Source: Bacteroidota bacterium
GTDB lineage: Bacteria; Bacteroidota; Bacteroidia; B-17B0; Aurantibacillaceae
DNA: 64,000 nt
Assembly: GCA_003153315.1 (NCBI GenBank)
Contig: PLYA01000008.1
Span: 44,245 to 108,244, forward strand
Reading direction: 5' to 3'
Shown: piece by piece, positions 1-8,722 of the stretch
Position numbering within the stretch: the stretch's first letter is position 1
How the letters are laid out: every line of letters starts with the position of its first letter
Program-made: the position numbers and the translations under genes
Notes under the pieces: model-generated
The model's input: only the letters and a program-made list of their open reading frames with translations
Told to the model about the DNA's origin: nothing
The model's database searches: none

Positions 1-1
1 T

Positions 2-763
2 TTAAAGCGCGACACCATTATTGAGTTTATCAATCGTGCAAACGAAATGATTGATGAAACCCGTAAACTGTTTGAGCTTACCAATGATTTGGAGTTGTAT
101 GGTATTGTTTCTTCTTTAAGAAACATCTTAATCGAAAACCTTGATTACCTGATTGAAATACAAACCGACATTACCGATTACATCAACAAGATACAGTTCC
201 AGTTGGATGTATACAAAAAGGCACAACACATAAAAGAGATTAAAGACCACGGACAACTGCATTATAAAACCAATTTTAAAGAAGTAGTGTTGGGATTGAA
301 TCCACTTGGGTTTAATGGTGTTAAATCACCCCGCACAAAAATATCTGTTGAGTTTTTACACACCGATGATGGCTATATGCTTTGCGGACGCATTGCAGAG
401 AAGTACAAGATAACTCGCTTAATGGCCCGCCGACTGGCCGATAAACTTCCCGCTAATTTTAAAGACCACCGTGTAGAGGCTTTTGTAAAACTGGATACAC
501 AAACGCTGTTAGAGAAGTTCCTAAAACAAAATAAAAACCTGTTTGAGTTTTTGATGGATTTTAAATTCCCTAAATCATTAGGTAATGTAACTTTTGAAGA
601 GCGCGTTACTTTATTTGTAGAGATTTCTATGGAATTTGACAAACAACTTGACTTTAAGTTTACCCTCAACTGGTACGACTTTGAAGATGATAAAAAACAA
701 AAACGCAAGATTGGTTACACACTTATCTTGCCTAAAAAAGTAAAAGAGAAAAAAGCAGCATAA
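2..763 (+). CDS. Kleisin-like condensin subunit (MksF/JetA-type), 5' partial
   Basis: The reading frame is already open at base 2 and runs through the first ATG in the ORF track at 47, so this is the 3' part of a longer gene and base 47 is not its start. The visible 253 residues are mostly helical and charged, end in a Lys-rich tail, and carry no membrane segment or signal peptide. I do not recognise it by sequence alone. The call rests on position: it is followed 18 bp later by a roughly 200-residue protein and then by a giant coiled-coil ATPase, the mksF-mksE-mksB (or jetA-jetB-jetC) order. In that family this subunit is the kleisin that bridges the SMC heads. Family assignment is inference; operon membership is strongly suggested by spacing. 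Confidence 0.55.
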   Translation, partial: LKRDTIIEFINRANEMIDETRKLFELTNDLELYGIVSSLRNILIENLDYLIEIQTDITDYINKIQFQLDVYKKAQHIKEIKDHGQLHYKTNFKEVVLGLNPLGFNGVKSPRTKISVEFLHTDDGYMLCGRIAEKYKITRLMARRLADKLPANFKDHRVEAFVKLDTQTLLEKFLKQNKNLFEFLMDFKFPKSLGNVTFEERVTLFVEISMEFDKQLDFKFTLNWYDFEDDKKQKRKIGYTLILPKKVKEKKAA

Positions 764-781
764 CAATAATAAAAAGAGAAG

Positions 782-1378
782 ATGGATATTAAACTACCGA
801 AACAAACCCACGATATATTCGCTATTATGGCGCGTGGACATTTCATTTCAAGCAACGGCACTAAAGATGGTATGAACCGTTTATATGACATTATTAACGA
901 GCCCGAGAATTTTGAAAACCTGCAAAACTACTTTGGTGTAATTAAGTACCGTATTGAGCGCGGCAATAATTTTTTCTATTTCTCTAAGGTTGATGAGATA
1001 AATAGCATTGTAGAAAAGAAACTGGAAACCTTTGAGAAGTACATTGATATTATTGACCTATTTGCTTCGATGGATAATAAAATTACTATCGGCACTCGTT
1101 TTCGTACCGGCGCCTTGGCAGAAGAGTGTAACGCAAACGTTCGCCTAAAACAAAAACTTCAGAAAATTCCTTTGTACCGTTCGGAAACCTTTCACAATAA
1201 AGTACGTGAGATATGTGATTTAATGAGCAGAGATTCTTTTCTGGAAAGAGAGGATGAAGCTTCTGAAACATACAAGGTACTTGATTCTTATGCTTACCTG
1301 TTGGATGTAATAAATGCGATTGCAATTTATGAAGAGGGTGGTGCTACTGAAGGAGCCGCCGGAATTATTTATAATTAA
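782..1378 (+). CDS. MukE/MksE/JetB-like condensin accessory subunit
   Basis: A 198-residue soluble protein lying 18 bp after the kleisin-like gene and 24 bp before the SMC-like ATPase. It is rich in charged helices, has no signal peptide or transmembrane segment, and has the size usual for MukE/MksE/JetB winged-helix subunits, which bind the kleisin and regulate SMC head engagement and DNA loading. No catalytic motif is visible. The product is assigned from size and gene order more than from a motif, so the exact family (MksE or JetB) stays open. The tight spacing implies one transcript with both neighbours. Confidence 0.6.
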   Translation: MDIKLPKQTHDIFAIMARGHFISSNGTKDGMNRLYDIINEPENFENLQNYFGVIKYRIERGNNFFYFSKVDEINSIVEKKLETFEKYIDIIDLFASMDNKITIGTRFRTGALAEECNANVRLKQKLQKIPLYRSETFHNKVREICDLMSRDSFLEREDEASETYKVLDSYAYLLDVINAIAIYEEGGATEGAAGIIYN

Positions 1379-1402
1379 GAATTAGAATTTTATAACGAAT
1401 AC

Positions 1403-4400
1403 ATGACTAATTACAGAACCTTAAACAGAATAGTTGAAATAAATATTTCAAACGTAAAGTATACAGATATTGAGTTGAACGGAAACACTTGTTTTGTTGG
1501 AACCAATAATTTTGGTAAGACAAGTTTGCAACGCGCTATTTTGTTTTTTTACAGTGCTAATAGTCGCGGACTGGGCATCTCGGCTTCTCAGAAACCTTTT
1601 GAAGAACACTACTTCCGTTATGAGAACTCTTACATTGTGTATGAAGTTGCTACTGAAGAGAAAAACTTTTTTGTAATCGCATATCGTCATAACAAAGTTT
1701 GTTTCCGTTTTGTGGACGCACCATACAGTGCGGATTATTTCTTTAACGAGAATGACGAGGCAGTTAAAATACAAGATGTATTAAAGAATCTGGATAAAGC
1801 CGGTATTTATTACAGCAACCAGATTGATACCTTTGAACGTTACCGTAATATTTTATATGGAACAGAAACAGACAAACACTTAAACAACTTCTTTATTCTG
1901 AAAGGAAATGAGAAATATCAAAACATTCCGAAATCAATTACCAATGTATTCTTAAGTTCTAAATCCTCTATTGATTCCCGTTTTATAAAAGACTTTATTG
2001 CCAATGCCATTACAACGGAAACATCAGGCATTAAGTTAGAGCAAGTAGAACGCCAGTTACGCCAGTTCAACGAAAAATATACGGACATTGAAACCTATCT
2101 GAAAAAGGAATCGCAGCAGTTAATCGAAATGATTGAAAAGAAATTTGATCAGGTAAAGATGATTAAATCTGCACAGATTGAAATGTCTGAAAAATTGGGT
2201 AACAGTCTTCGTTATGCCGAAACGCAAAATGAGAACATGCTGAATTCGGTTAAACAAAAAGAAGAAGAATTACGCCAACATACTTCCGACCACGATTTGC
2301 AAAAAGCAAACATTGAAGACCAGCAAAATAATATTCGTGAAGAGATTGGCTATTACGACAGAACTATTCGCGATACTAACAAAAAACTAAAAGAATACCA
2401 GGGACAGAATATTGATGCTGCGGTTGAGAAGTTTAATGAGCGTGAACAATTACAGGTTGAGTTAAACATTGCACGTAAAGAATACGAATCGCTAACAAGC
2501 AATGTACAGAGCCTAGAATTGAAATTTACTTCTTTGTTTGAACAAGTTCAAAATGAAAAGAACGCTTACCTAAACACAATCAACTCAAAAATCGCACAAC
2601 TATCTAATGATTATAATGAGCGCCAGCTTTTAAGCAAGAACGATTTTAACCGCAAGGAAAATGATTTAAAAGACCGCCGCGATAAAATGTTAGCAGAAAT
2701 AAACTCGGAAGTAACGTCCAAGCAAATTGAGTTCAATGAATTAAAATCGGAAGAGAAAGTTATACGCAGCACACGTTTTCACGAAGAGGAAATAAAAGAT
2801 TTAGAGGCTGAGTTGAATGAATTGCGTGCCATTACATACAAGAATCGTTCGGAACGTGCCATTAAAAACAACTTGGTTCAAAGTTTACAAAAGGAGTGGG
2901 AGAATAGTGAGTTAAAATTAAAATCAGTTTTAAATGCTGAGATTGATAAAGGTAACATTTATATCTCTAAAAAGAAAGATGAGATAAAACTTATTGAAGA
3001 GAAACTAAACGTACAGGCCGATGCTTTTTATGGTTACCTGGAAAAGAACTATAAGAACTGGCACGAAACCATTGGCAAGGTTTGTAACGAAGATATTTTA
3101 TTCAGAGCTGATTTAAAGCCTGAAATGAAAGATAAACTTACCGATACACTTTATGGTATCAGTTTGGAATTAGGAACCGTACCTGCTGTTTCTAAATCTA
3201 TTGAGGAATATCAGGCCGGTAAAAATGTTCTGTTGGCAGAGATTCGAGAAGCGGAGGAAAAACTAAACCTGTTTCAAACAACCAACAACGAAGAAAAGGC
3301 TTTATCATCAGATAAGTTTGGCAAACAAATTGGCGAACTGAAAGAAGAGGTAAAAGTATTGACTTACAGTTTGGAATTGGCAGAGAAACGCGAAAAGAAA
3401 CTAATTACTGAATTAGAAGACTGGAAAAACCGGGCAGGAAGCGAAATTGAACAATCATTAAGCAGCAACCGCCAGAAACAAAATTTATTGGAAGAAGAAC
3501 TTTCCATTCTGAACAAAAGAAAGAATATGCAACTGGCTGAATTCAATGATCAGTTTGATGCACAGAAAAAACATTTTGAAGAGCGTATTGCCGAGTTGAA
3601 GGTAAGGCAGGAAGATGAAATAAATTCTCTCGAAGAAGAGCGCACCAAAACTATTAAAGCTTTGGAGGATAAAGAAAAATCATTAAACAACGAGAAAGAA
3701 GGCAACTACAAAGACAAAGGGGTTGATAGCAAGCATATAAAAGAAATAGACAAAAAAATAAAAGGCCTGCAGGAAGACATCAAACAAATTGATCGCTTTG
3801 CGCAACTGGTAAATGATTATCTGAAAGATAAACGCGAGCTATTTGATAAACTTCCTGATTTTATACAAAAGAAAGAAGAGCTTGTAAAACAAATGAATTC
3901 GCTTACGGCAGATTTGGAAGAAGCTAACCGTAAGTACAATTTAAAGCGCATGGACATTAATAAAGAAAAACGCGCTTTCGAGGAGGAGTTAATTGAGTTT
4001 AACAACGGTATTTCTTACTTCTCTAAAAACTTCAGAGAAACACCGGTATATAATAAATATGCCGAAATTATTGAACGTGCTGAGCCTAAAAAAACAAATT
4101 ACAGTGTGATGGATTTGTGTACGCAACTGCTTAAAAACGATTCGCATTTTAATGAAGAGTATGGGGCTTTCCAGCGTTATGTAAATGAGTTTAGTGGTAA
4201 GTTCCGTTTAGAGAACCACTTTGGTTTTATGATTCGTAACGATGCTACACAAGCTGAATATGAACGCTTCGCAGGGTATCTTACCAATTTTGTGCACGAA
4301 AATAAAATTGAACTTTCGGTTGCAGAAACTGCAACACAAATAAGTTTGGTTACGGATTCAATTGCTACCAAAGTAAAAGAATTAAGCAACCAGCAACATA

Positions 4401-5086
4401 AAATACAACATATCATTTCTTTAATTGCCGAAGATTTTAAGAAAGCCGAGTTTGAAGAAAGCAAGCTGATTGAATTCATCAAAATTAAATTAGAAGAGAG
4501 TGATAACAAGGTTTACAAGCTACTGAAAAAGATAGAAGAGTTCAAAGACGAGCATGGACATTTTTATGGAGAAGGCTTATTTAATACCGACTTTGCTACG
4601 GGCAAGAATCGCGACATTAACCAGCGTGCCGTTAAATTATTAGAAAGTTTACGCAGCGCTATTAAAGAACAGGAGCAGGAAGAAATTCGTTTGCAGGATT
4701 TGTTTGAATTAAAATTCAATATCAAAGAAGGTGTTAACGAAACCGGTTGGACGCATAAAATTGACAGCATAGGTTCTACCGGAACAGATATTCTGGTAAA
4801 AGCAATTATATATATTACTCTATTGCATGTGTTTATAAAAGAATCTTCTCATCGCAGCAGCAAAGACTTTAAGGTGCATTGCATTATAGATGAGGTAGGA
4901 CAAATTTCGGCACATTACTTGAAAGAGCTTTTGAAATTTGCGAAGAACAGAAACATTATGATGATTAACGGGTTACCCAACAAAAGTGGTTTGGAAAGCC
5001 ATTACCGTTATACTTATCAGTTCCGCAGAGAAGAAGATAACTCGGTGCGTATATTCCCAAGCATTGTTACAGAGGTTGAGGCATAA
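1403..5086 (+). CDS. SMC-like coiled-coil ATPase (MukB/MksB/JetC family)
   Basis: This 1227-residue protein has a Walker A motif at residues 33-40 (GTNNFGKT), a very long charged coiled coil filling about residues 220-1000, an ABC-signature-like segment (GSTGTD) near residue 1115, and a Walker B (CIIDE) near residue 1160. This is the layout of SMC ATPases of the MukB/MksB/JetC group, which entrap or extrude DNA loops as dimers with a kleisin and a small winged-helix subunit. The Thr after the Walker A Lys (GKT where GKS is also common) is acceptable for a P-loop. It is the last gene of its operon and is followed by a hairpin terminator, so a nuclease subunit (MksG/JetD) is not encoded downstream. 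It may be a chromosome-organising condensin or, if a nuclease gene lies upstream of the window, a plasmid-defence Wadjet system. Confidence 0.85.
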   Translation: MTNYRTLNRIVEINISNVKYTDIELNGNTCFVGTNNFGKTSLQRAILFFYSANSRGLGISASQKPFEEHYFRYENSYIVYEVATEEKNFFVIAYRHNKVCFRFVDAPYSADYFFNENDEAVKIQDVLKNLDKAGIYYSNQIDTFERYRNILYGTETDKHLNNFFILKGNEKYQNIPKSITNVFLSSKSSIDSRFIKDFIANAITTETSGIKLEQVERQLRQFNEKYTDIETYLKKESQQLIEMIEKKFDQVKMIKSAQIEMSEKLGNSLRYAETQNENMLNSVKQKEEELRQHTSDHDLQKANIEDQQNNIREEIGYYDRTIRDTNKKLKEYQGQNIDAAVEKFNEREQLQVELNIARKEYESLTSNVQSLELKFTSLFEQVQNEKNAYLNTINSKIAQLSNDYNERQLLSKNDFNRKENDLKDRRDKMLAEINSEVTSKQIEFNELKSEEKVIRSTRFHEEEIKDLEAELNELRAITYKNRSERAIKNNLVQSLQKEWENSELKLKSVLNAEIDKGNIYISKKKDEIKLIEEKLNVQADAFYGYLEKNYKNWHETIGKVCNEDILFRADLKPEMKDKLTDTLYGISLELGTVPAVSKSIEEYQAGKNVLLAEIREAEEKLNLFQTTNNEEKALSSDKFGKQIGELKEEVKVLTYSLELAEKREKKLITELEDWKNRAGSEIEQSLSSNRQKQNLLEEELSILNKRKNMQLAEFNDQFDAQKKHFEERIAELKVRQEDEINSLEEERTKTIKALEDKEKSLNNEKEGNYKDKGVDSKHIKEIDKKIKGLQEDIKQIDRFAQLVNDYLKDKRELFDKLPDFIQKKEELVKQMNSLTADLEEANRKYNLKRMDINKEKRAFEEELIEFNNGISYFSKNFRETPVYNKYAEIIERAEPKKTNYSVMDLCTQLLKNDSHFNEEYGAFQRYVNEFSGKFRLENHFGFMIRNDATQAEYERFAGYLTNFVHENKIELSVAETATQISLVTDSIATKVKELSNQQHKIQHIISLIAEDFKKAEFEESKLIEFIKIKLEESDNKVYKLLKKIEEFKDEHGHFYGEGLFNTDFATGKNRDINQRAVKLLESLRSAIKEQEQEEIRLQDLFELKFNIKEGVNETGWTHKIDSIGSTGTDILVKAIIYITLLHVFIKESSHRSSKDFKVHCIIDEVGQISAHYLKELLKFAKNRNIMMINGLPNKSGLESHYRYTYQFRREEDNSVRIFPSIVTEVEA

Positions 5087-5099
5087 GGTTTAATAAAAA

Positions 5100-5124
5100 A
5101 GCCCGCTTTTAAGCAGGCTCTTTT
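5100..5124. terminator. Intrinsic terminator between convergent genes
   Basis: A GC-rich hairpin (AGCCCGCT-ttta-AGCAGGCT, one mismatch) with A-rich sequence on the left and a CTTTTAT tract on the right. It lies just after the SMC operon stop and 18 bp before the stop of the convergent gene at 5143, and its symmetry suggests it serves both. Confidence 0.75.
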
Positions 5125-5142
5125 ATATACAACTAATTACTT

Positions 5143-5814
5143 TTATATAATAGTAAATACCAAAGGCGCGCTTGGCGGCCCGGCTTCGCCCGTTGGGCTT
5201 TTGTACCAGGTTATTAAATAACCCTTCATGCCCTCCTGAGTGGGGTCAAAGGTAAGATGGTAATGCGTAGAGCCTGTATCATTTATATGTACATACGCTG
5301 CATCGGCAGGGGGTGCAGCAGTAGCAGCCACTACGGCAAGTTTGCGACCTATTTTGCCAACATCATCAGGCAAAGCCCTTGCGGTGGCATTGGTAGCGGC
5401 GGGCTCGTGCGTAAAAAAATAAACCACCAAATGCGTCTGTTTAGTAATCGTATTAACCGGTGCCTCGGTTGGTGCCGGTATATGGTTGCGGCGCGAAGCA
5501 TCTTCATGTATTTGTATGGCACTATAATCTGCCCCCGTAAGCGTAATATCCTTATTATGTTTCAGGGTTTGCTTTAGCGCTTGCATTTCAGGGTGCAAAA
5601 TATCATACGAATCATGAATGTCTTTCACACTTTGTTCAGTATGGGTGGCGGGGGTTATGTAGGTGTTGTATTTGTTATTATAATCGGTAAGCCCGATTTG
5701 TATAGACGTTACCTTAGTGCCCGATACTTGCAAACGGGTTGCATTTGCAGCAATATAAGGCACAGATGCGTTCACCTCGGTGTGAAAATCGGCTAGTTTC
5801 TGAGATAGTTTCAT
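5143..5814 (-). CDS. Uncharacterised array-associated protein, paralogue 1
   Basis: A 223-residue protein with no signal peptide, lipobox or membrane segment, so probably cytosolic. The N-terminal half is helical; near residue 95 it has LTGADYSAIQIHED and then a Pro/Thr-rich linker (IPAPTEAPVNT). The C-terminal 60 residues look like a fibronectin-III-like or beta-sandwich domain (HINDTGSTHYHLTF ... GYLITWYKSPTGEAGPPSAP). The middle and the end align by eye with the genes at 34954-35760 and 60583-61302, so the three are paralogues. The pattern fits a family of about 200-280-residue proteins that I recall as common and functionally unknown in Bacteroidota. The gene body looks richer in GC than its neighbours. 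Its 5' side carries the 21-nt repeat array at 5916-6124, about 100 bp upstream, and a terminator follows it. I do not assign a function. Confidence 0.75.
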   Translation of the reverse strand: MKLSQKLADFHTEVNASVPYIAANATRLQVSGTKVTSIQIGLTDYNNKYNTYITPATHTEQSVKDIHDSYDILHPEMQALKQTLKHNKDITLTGADYSAIQIHEDASRRNHIPAPTEAPVNTITKQTHLVVYFFTHEPAATNATARALPDDVGKIGRKLAVVAATAAPPADAAYVHINDTGSTHYHLTFDPTQEGMKGYLITWYKSPTGEAGPPSAPLVFTII

Positions 5815-5915
5815 GGTTTTTTTAGTTTAATTGGTTAATATGATGGTAAAACGAGCCACATTTTAAAATATTATTTTTCTCTTGTTTTTTTCTAATTTTT
5901 TAACATTTGTCTGCC

Positions 5916-6124
5916 CTTACAAATGGTTTGCGAGTGCTTACAAATGATTTATGAACCCTTGAAAATGGTTTGCAAGCCCTTACAAATGGTTTGCGAGTAC
6001 TTGAGAATGATTTGTGAACACTTGCAAATGGTTTATGAGTGCTTGCAAATGATTTGCGAATACTTAATATAATATGCAAGTACTTGCAAATGATTTGCGT
6101 GCCCTTACAAATGGTTTGCAAGTG
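5916..6124 (-). repeat. 21-nt degenerate repeat array 1 (10 units)
   Basis: Ten head-to-tail units: nine of exactly 21 nt and one of 20 nt (6063-6082). Read on the + strand each starts with CTT and carries the core CAAATGRTTTG, an inverted repeat of CAAA and TTTG around three bases; several units extend the dyad outward to CTTnCAAA...TTTGnAAG. Units differ at up to about half their positions, and only the dyad core and the phase are kept. There is no spacer between units. The array lies upstream of the divergently read gene 5143-5814 (gene on the minus strand), and its last unit runs into the 137-bp dispersed repeat. It is not a CRISPR array. Confidence 0.9.
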
Positions 6125-6237
6125 CTTGAAATTAGATGGTTTTTGGTATATTTGTTCATCTAAAAGGGCAAAACCTAACCATATCTTGCTAAAACAGCAG
6201 GATAAGGATAAAAAAGTTAGTCCTATAAGGGAGTTAG
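6101..6237. repeat. 137-bp dispersed repeat, copy 1
   Basis: This stretch matches 36219-36355 over 137 bases with only two differences that I can find. It starts inside the last unit of array 1 and ends at GTTAG, after which the two loci diverge. It contains a Bacteroidota-type promoter sequence and a small hairpin-prone region (TGCTaaaaCAGCA). It has no convincing ORF. The near-identity of two copies 30 kb apart indicates recent duplication or mobility. Confidence 0.9.
6126..6154 (+). promoter_or_regulatory. Promoter-like TTG-N18-TATATTTG in dispersed repeat copy 1
   Basis: TTG at 6126-6128, an 18-nt spacer, and TATATTTG at 6147-6154 match the Bacteroidota -33/-7 consensus (TTG and TAnnTTTG). 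It reads rightward, away from array 1, into about 280 bp without a gene and then the thioesterase gene at 6442. Any product would be an untranslated RNA or a long leader. This is predicted only from the motif. Confidence 0.5.
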
Positions 6238-6320
6238 GCACAAAGCGGTGGACTTCTCTGCCGACAAGCTCATCTTCGACATTGTAAATCTCAAAGCAGA
6301 CAGGGCGGACATACAAATTA

Positions 6321-6406
6321 AAAACATTTCGTATCTTAGTTTCATCATTCCCTGCTGACACATTCAGTTTCAAAACGCCACTGGGTTTGCTTGCGGAACG
6401 TTAAGC
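6321..6406 (+). repeat. Hairpin/attC-like repeat element A
   Basis: Begins AAAACATTTCGTAT, contains CATTCCCTGCTGACACA and a TTTCAAAACGCCA block, and ends GGAACGTTAAGC. The same order of blocks recurs at 38354-38440 and, more loosely, at 37298-37419. GTTAAGC fits the integron attC core GTTRRRY. No integron integrase is in the window. With array 1 and the 137-bp repeat, this accounts for most of the gene-free stretch 5815-6441; 6238-6320 shows nothing else I can name. Confidence 0.55.
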
Positions 6407-6441
6407 TAAATTTCTAAAAAAATTATTCTTTAATTTGCCCC

Positions 6442-6894
6442 ATGCAAAACAAAAAAATATGGCATGGCAACCCCACGCTACAGGATTTAGCTTGGATGCA
6501 GCATGGCAACATTGGCGAGGTACTAAACATTACCATTGATGAGATTAAGGCCGATTGCCTGATAGGCTCTATGCCTGTTAATGAACGAACCGTACAACCC
6601 TTTGGTATTTTGCACGGGGGCGCATCGGTGGTGCTGGCAGAAACTCTGGGCAGTGTGGCATCTTTACTTTGTGTAGATAGCCAAACCTTTATTGGCGTGG
6701 GTATAGAAATAAATGCCAACCACGTTAAGGCGGTTGCGTCGGGCAGGGTAAAGGGTATTTGCACCCCCCTGCACATTGGCGGCAGAACCCACGTATGGGA
6801 TATTAAAATTTATAACCTGCATGATGAGCTGGTTTGCGTAAGTCGGTTTACCTGTGCCGTAGTTGCCAAAAGCAAATTACCTATTGATAAGTAG
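6442..6894 (+). CDS. Hotdog-fold thioesterase (PaaI/MenI-like)
   Basis: A 150-residue protein with the PaaI/YbdB-type hotdog signature around residues 52-68 (PFGILHGGASVVLAE), whose HGG and downstream Glu form the acyl-CoA binding and hydrolysis site. Relatives hydrolyse aromatic acyl-CoAs such as 1,4-dihydroxy-2-naphthoyl-CoA in menaquinone synthesis or phenylacetyl-CoA intermediates. Length fits the family and no domain is missing. It stands alone, 71 bp before an Omp85-like gene in the same direction, so the context does not choose between menaquinone and general acyl-CoA clean-up. The ATG at 6442 is preceded by an AT-rich leader and no Shine-Dalgarno sequence. Confidence 0.85.
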   Translation: MQNKKIWHGNPTLQDLAWMQHGNIGEVLNITIDEIKADCLIGSMPVNERTVQPFGILHGGASVVLAETLGSVASLLCVDSQTFIGVGIEINANHVKAVASGRVKGICTPLHIGGRTHVWDIKIYNLHDELVCVSRFTCAVVAKSKLPIDK

Positions 6895-6965
6895 TTTACT
6901 ATTAAACTTATGTTTAAAAAATACATCTTACTTTTAAAGACCTAAATCTCGGCACCTAAAAAACC

Positions 6966-8204
6966 ATGCGCAAAATAAGGCTTACACTTTTTATGTTTGT
7001 TTTATTACATGCACCTGCCCTGTTTGCACAAACTCCCGAAAACAAAATTTCTGTAGAAGATAGTATAGCACTATGCGAAAAGCAAAAGGGTCAGTTAGAC
7101 ATAATAGATGTGTACTGGAAGATAATAAAAAAACCTATTGTAGAAGAATGCGAGCCCAGCAAACAAGCCTGGAGGTTTCACCCTTCTGTACTTCCTGCTT
7201 TTGGGTATACTCTGGCAACAAAACTGGCGGGGTTAGTTGCTTCAAACATAGGTTTTTATACAGATATTGGAGTTCATGCAAAATTATCCGCTATTGAAGC
7301 AAGCATTTCTTACACACAAAATAACCAGATTATTCTGCCAATTTTAACCAATATCTGGACAAAAGGAAATAAATACAATTGGCTTGGCGATTGGCGCTTT
7401 TATAAATATCCGGAATATACATACGGTTTAGGTGGGCATACCACTATACAAAACTATACGCAATTAAATTACCAGTGCATTATTATTCATGAGGCGGTCT
7501 TAAAGCATATTTCTTCTTCAAACTTATATCTAGGCTTGGCATATAATTTAGATTATCATTGGAACATTAGCGAAACAGGTTATCCTGTGGGGGACACAAC
7601 CTCCTTTCAACGATATGGCAGAACAACCTCATCTATATCATCAGGCGTTTCGGTAAATGCCTTATATGATGGCAGAAAAAACTCCATCAATCCTTCTAAG
7701 GCATTTTACAGCAGCGTGTCTTTTTGCCCTTATGTTGATCTTTTATGGAATAAAAGTAATTACAGGTCATTAATTATAGATACCCGCAAATATTTTAAAC
7801 CAAGTGCTAAGTCTGATAATATATTGGCCTTTTGGACTTATGATTGGTTTACGTTTAATGGCAACGCCCCTTATCTTGATTTACCCAGCACGGGATGGGA
7901 TCCCTATTCTAATGTAGGCAGAGGGTATATACAAAGCAGGCTAAGGGGTAAGAATTTTATATATCTGGAAGCGGAATACCGTTTTACCCTTTTGAAAAAC
8001 GGGTTATTGGGTGGTGTAGTATTTACCAATGCGCAATCGGTTACAGATTGGCCAAACAATAAATTCACCGTTATATATCCGGCAGCCGGCGCAGGCATTC
8101 GTATAAAATTAAACAGGCATTCCGGGGCAAACTTAGCTATTGATTATGCAATTGGAAGGGGCGGCTCTAACGGACTGTTTATTAATTTGGGAGAGGTGTT
8201 TTAA
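6966..8204 (+). CDS. Omp85-family outer-membrane barrel (surface antigen D15-like)
   Basis: A 412-residue protein with a Sec signal peptide (hydrophobic run ending LFAQT near residue 22). The body consists of alternating aromatic beta strands. Two features recall the C-terminal barrel of the Omp85/BamA-TamA group: a YDGRKNSINPSKAFYSS segment near residue 237, resembling the usual DxRxxxxNPxxGxY strand, and a terminal run with GAGIRIKLNRHSGANLAIDYA before a C-terminal Phe. It lacks the long POTRA region of BamA, so it is a short accessory member of unknown substrate. Its stop overlaps by 3 bases the stop of the convergent thioesterase gene. Confidence 0.75.
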   Translation: MRKIRLTLFMFVLLHAPALFAQTPENKISVEDSIALCEKQKGQLDIIDVYWKIIKKPIVEECEPSKQAWRFHPSVLPAFGYTLATKLAGLVASNIGFYTDIGVHAKLSAIEASISYTQNNQIILPILTNIWTKGNKYNWLGDWRFYKYPEYTYGLGGHTTIQNYTQLNYQCIIIHEAVLKHISSSNLYLGLAYNLDYHWNISETGYPVGDTTSFQRYGRTTSSISSGVSVNALYDGRKNSINPSKAFYSSVSFCPYVDLLWNKSNYRSLIIDTRKYFKPSAKSDNILAFWTYDWFTFNGNAPYLDLPSTGWDPYSNVGRGYIQSRLRGKNFIYLEAEYRFTLLKNGLLGGVVFTNAQSVTDWPNNKFTVIYPAAGAGIRIKLNRHSGANLAIDYAIGRGGSNGLFINLGEVF

Positions 8205-8722
8205 TCTTTTAAAAACAAAGCCCTTAGTTCTTGTGCTTCGTTCGGCTTCATTTTTCCTGCCAATATCAAAGCCAATTGTTTACGGCGCAAAGCCCCTTCA
8301 AATCTGTCTTTTTCTTCCTTTGTTTCCGGAATCAACTCAGGTACCGGCAAAGGAGAACCGTTTTGATCAATGGCAACAAACGTATAAATAGCCTCGTTGC
8401 ATTTACGTCTTTTTCCTGTAACCAAGTCTTCTACAAACACATCTATAAAAACCTCCATACTGGAGTTAAATGCACGAGATACTTTTGCTTCCAGCGTTAC
8501 CACACTGCCTAATTTAATAGGCTCTTTAAAAGAAACGTTGTTAACTGTAGCGGTTACCACTACCCTGTTCGAATGCCTTTGTGCAGCAATAGCTGCAGCT
8601 GTATCCATCCACTCTAATAAACGACCACCAAAAAAATTTCCTAAGGCATTGGTATCATTAGGTAAAATATGTTGTGTGCTTATGGTAAGCGAATCAATTG
8701 CGCGCTTGGGGTTTAAACTCAT
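8201..8722 (-). CDS. Acyl-CoA thioesterase, YciA/ACOT-like hotdog protein
   Basis: The ORF track starts at 8752, but the ATG at 8722 gives the protein MSLNPKRAI and overlaps the stop of the upstream HD gene as ATGA, a typical translational-coupling junction, so I choose 8722 (173 residues). The hotdog core is near residues 20-120: NALGNFFGGRLLEWMDTAAA includes the conserved Asn and Asp of acyl-CoA thioesterases of the YciA/BACH type, followed by strand blocks ending YTFVAID. These enzymes hydrolyse medium- to long-chain acyl-CoA in the cytosol. The C-terminal 50 residues are charged and helical, as often in Bacteroidota members. Confidence 0.87.
   Translation of the reverse strand: MSLNPKRAIDSLTISTQHILPNDTNALGNFFGGRLLEWMDTAAAIAAQRHSNRVVVTATVNNVSFKEPIKLGSVVTLEAKVSRAFNSSMEVFIDVFVEDLVTGKRRKCNEAIYTFVAIDQNGSPLPVPELIPETKEEKDRFEGALRRKQLALILAGKMKPNEAQELRALFLKD

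Noticed and set aside
5916-6124. CRISPR-like array
   Set aside because: Units are contiguous at a 21-nt pitch without spacers, strongly degenerate, and no cas gene is near; the same applies to 35819-36007 and 60182-60535.
5900-6373. ORF of 157 residues on the minus strand through array 1
   Set aside because: It is the array read as heptads plus the 137-bp repeat; the 20-nt unit shifts the repeat register, and there is no family resemblance.
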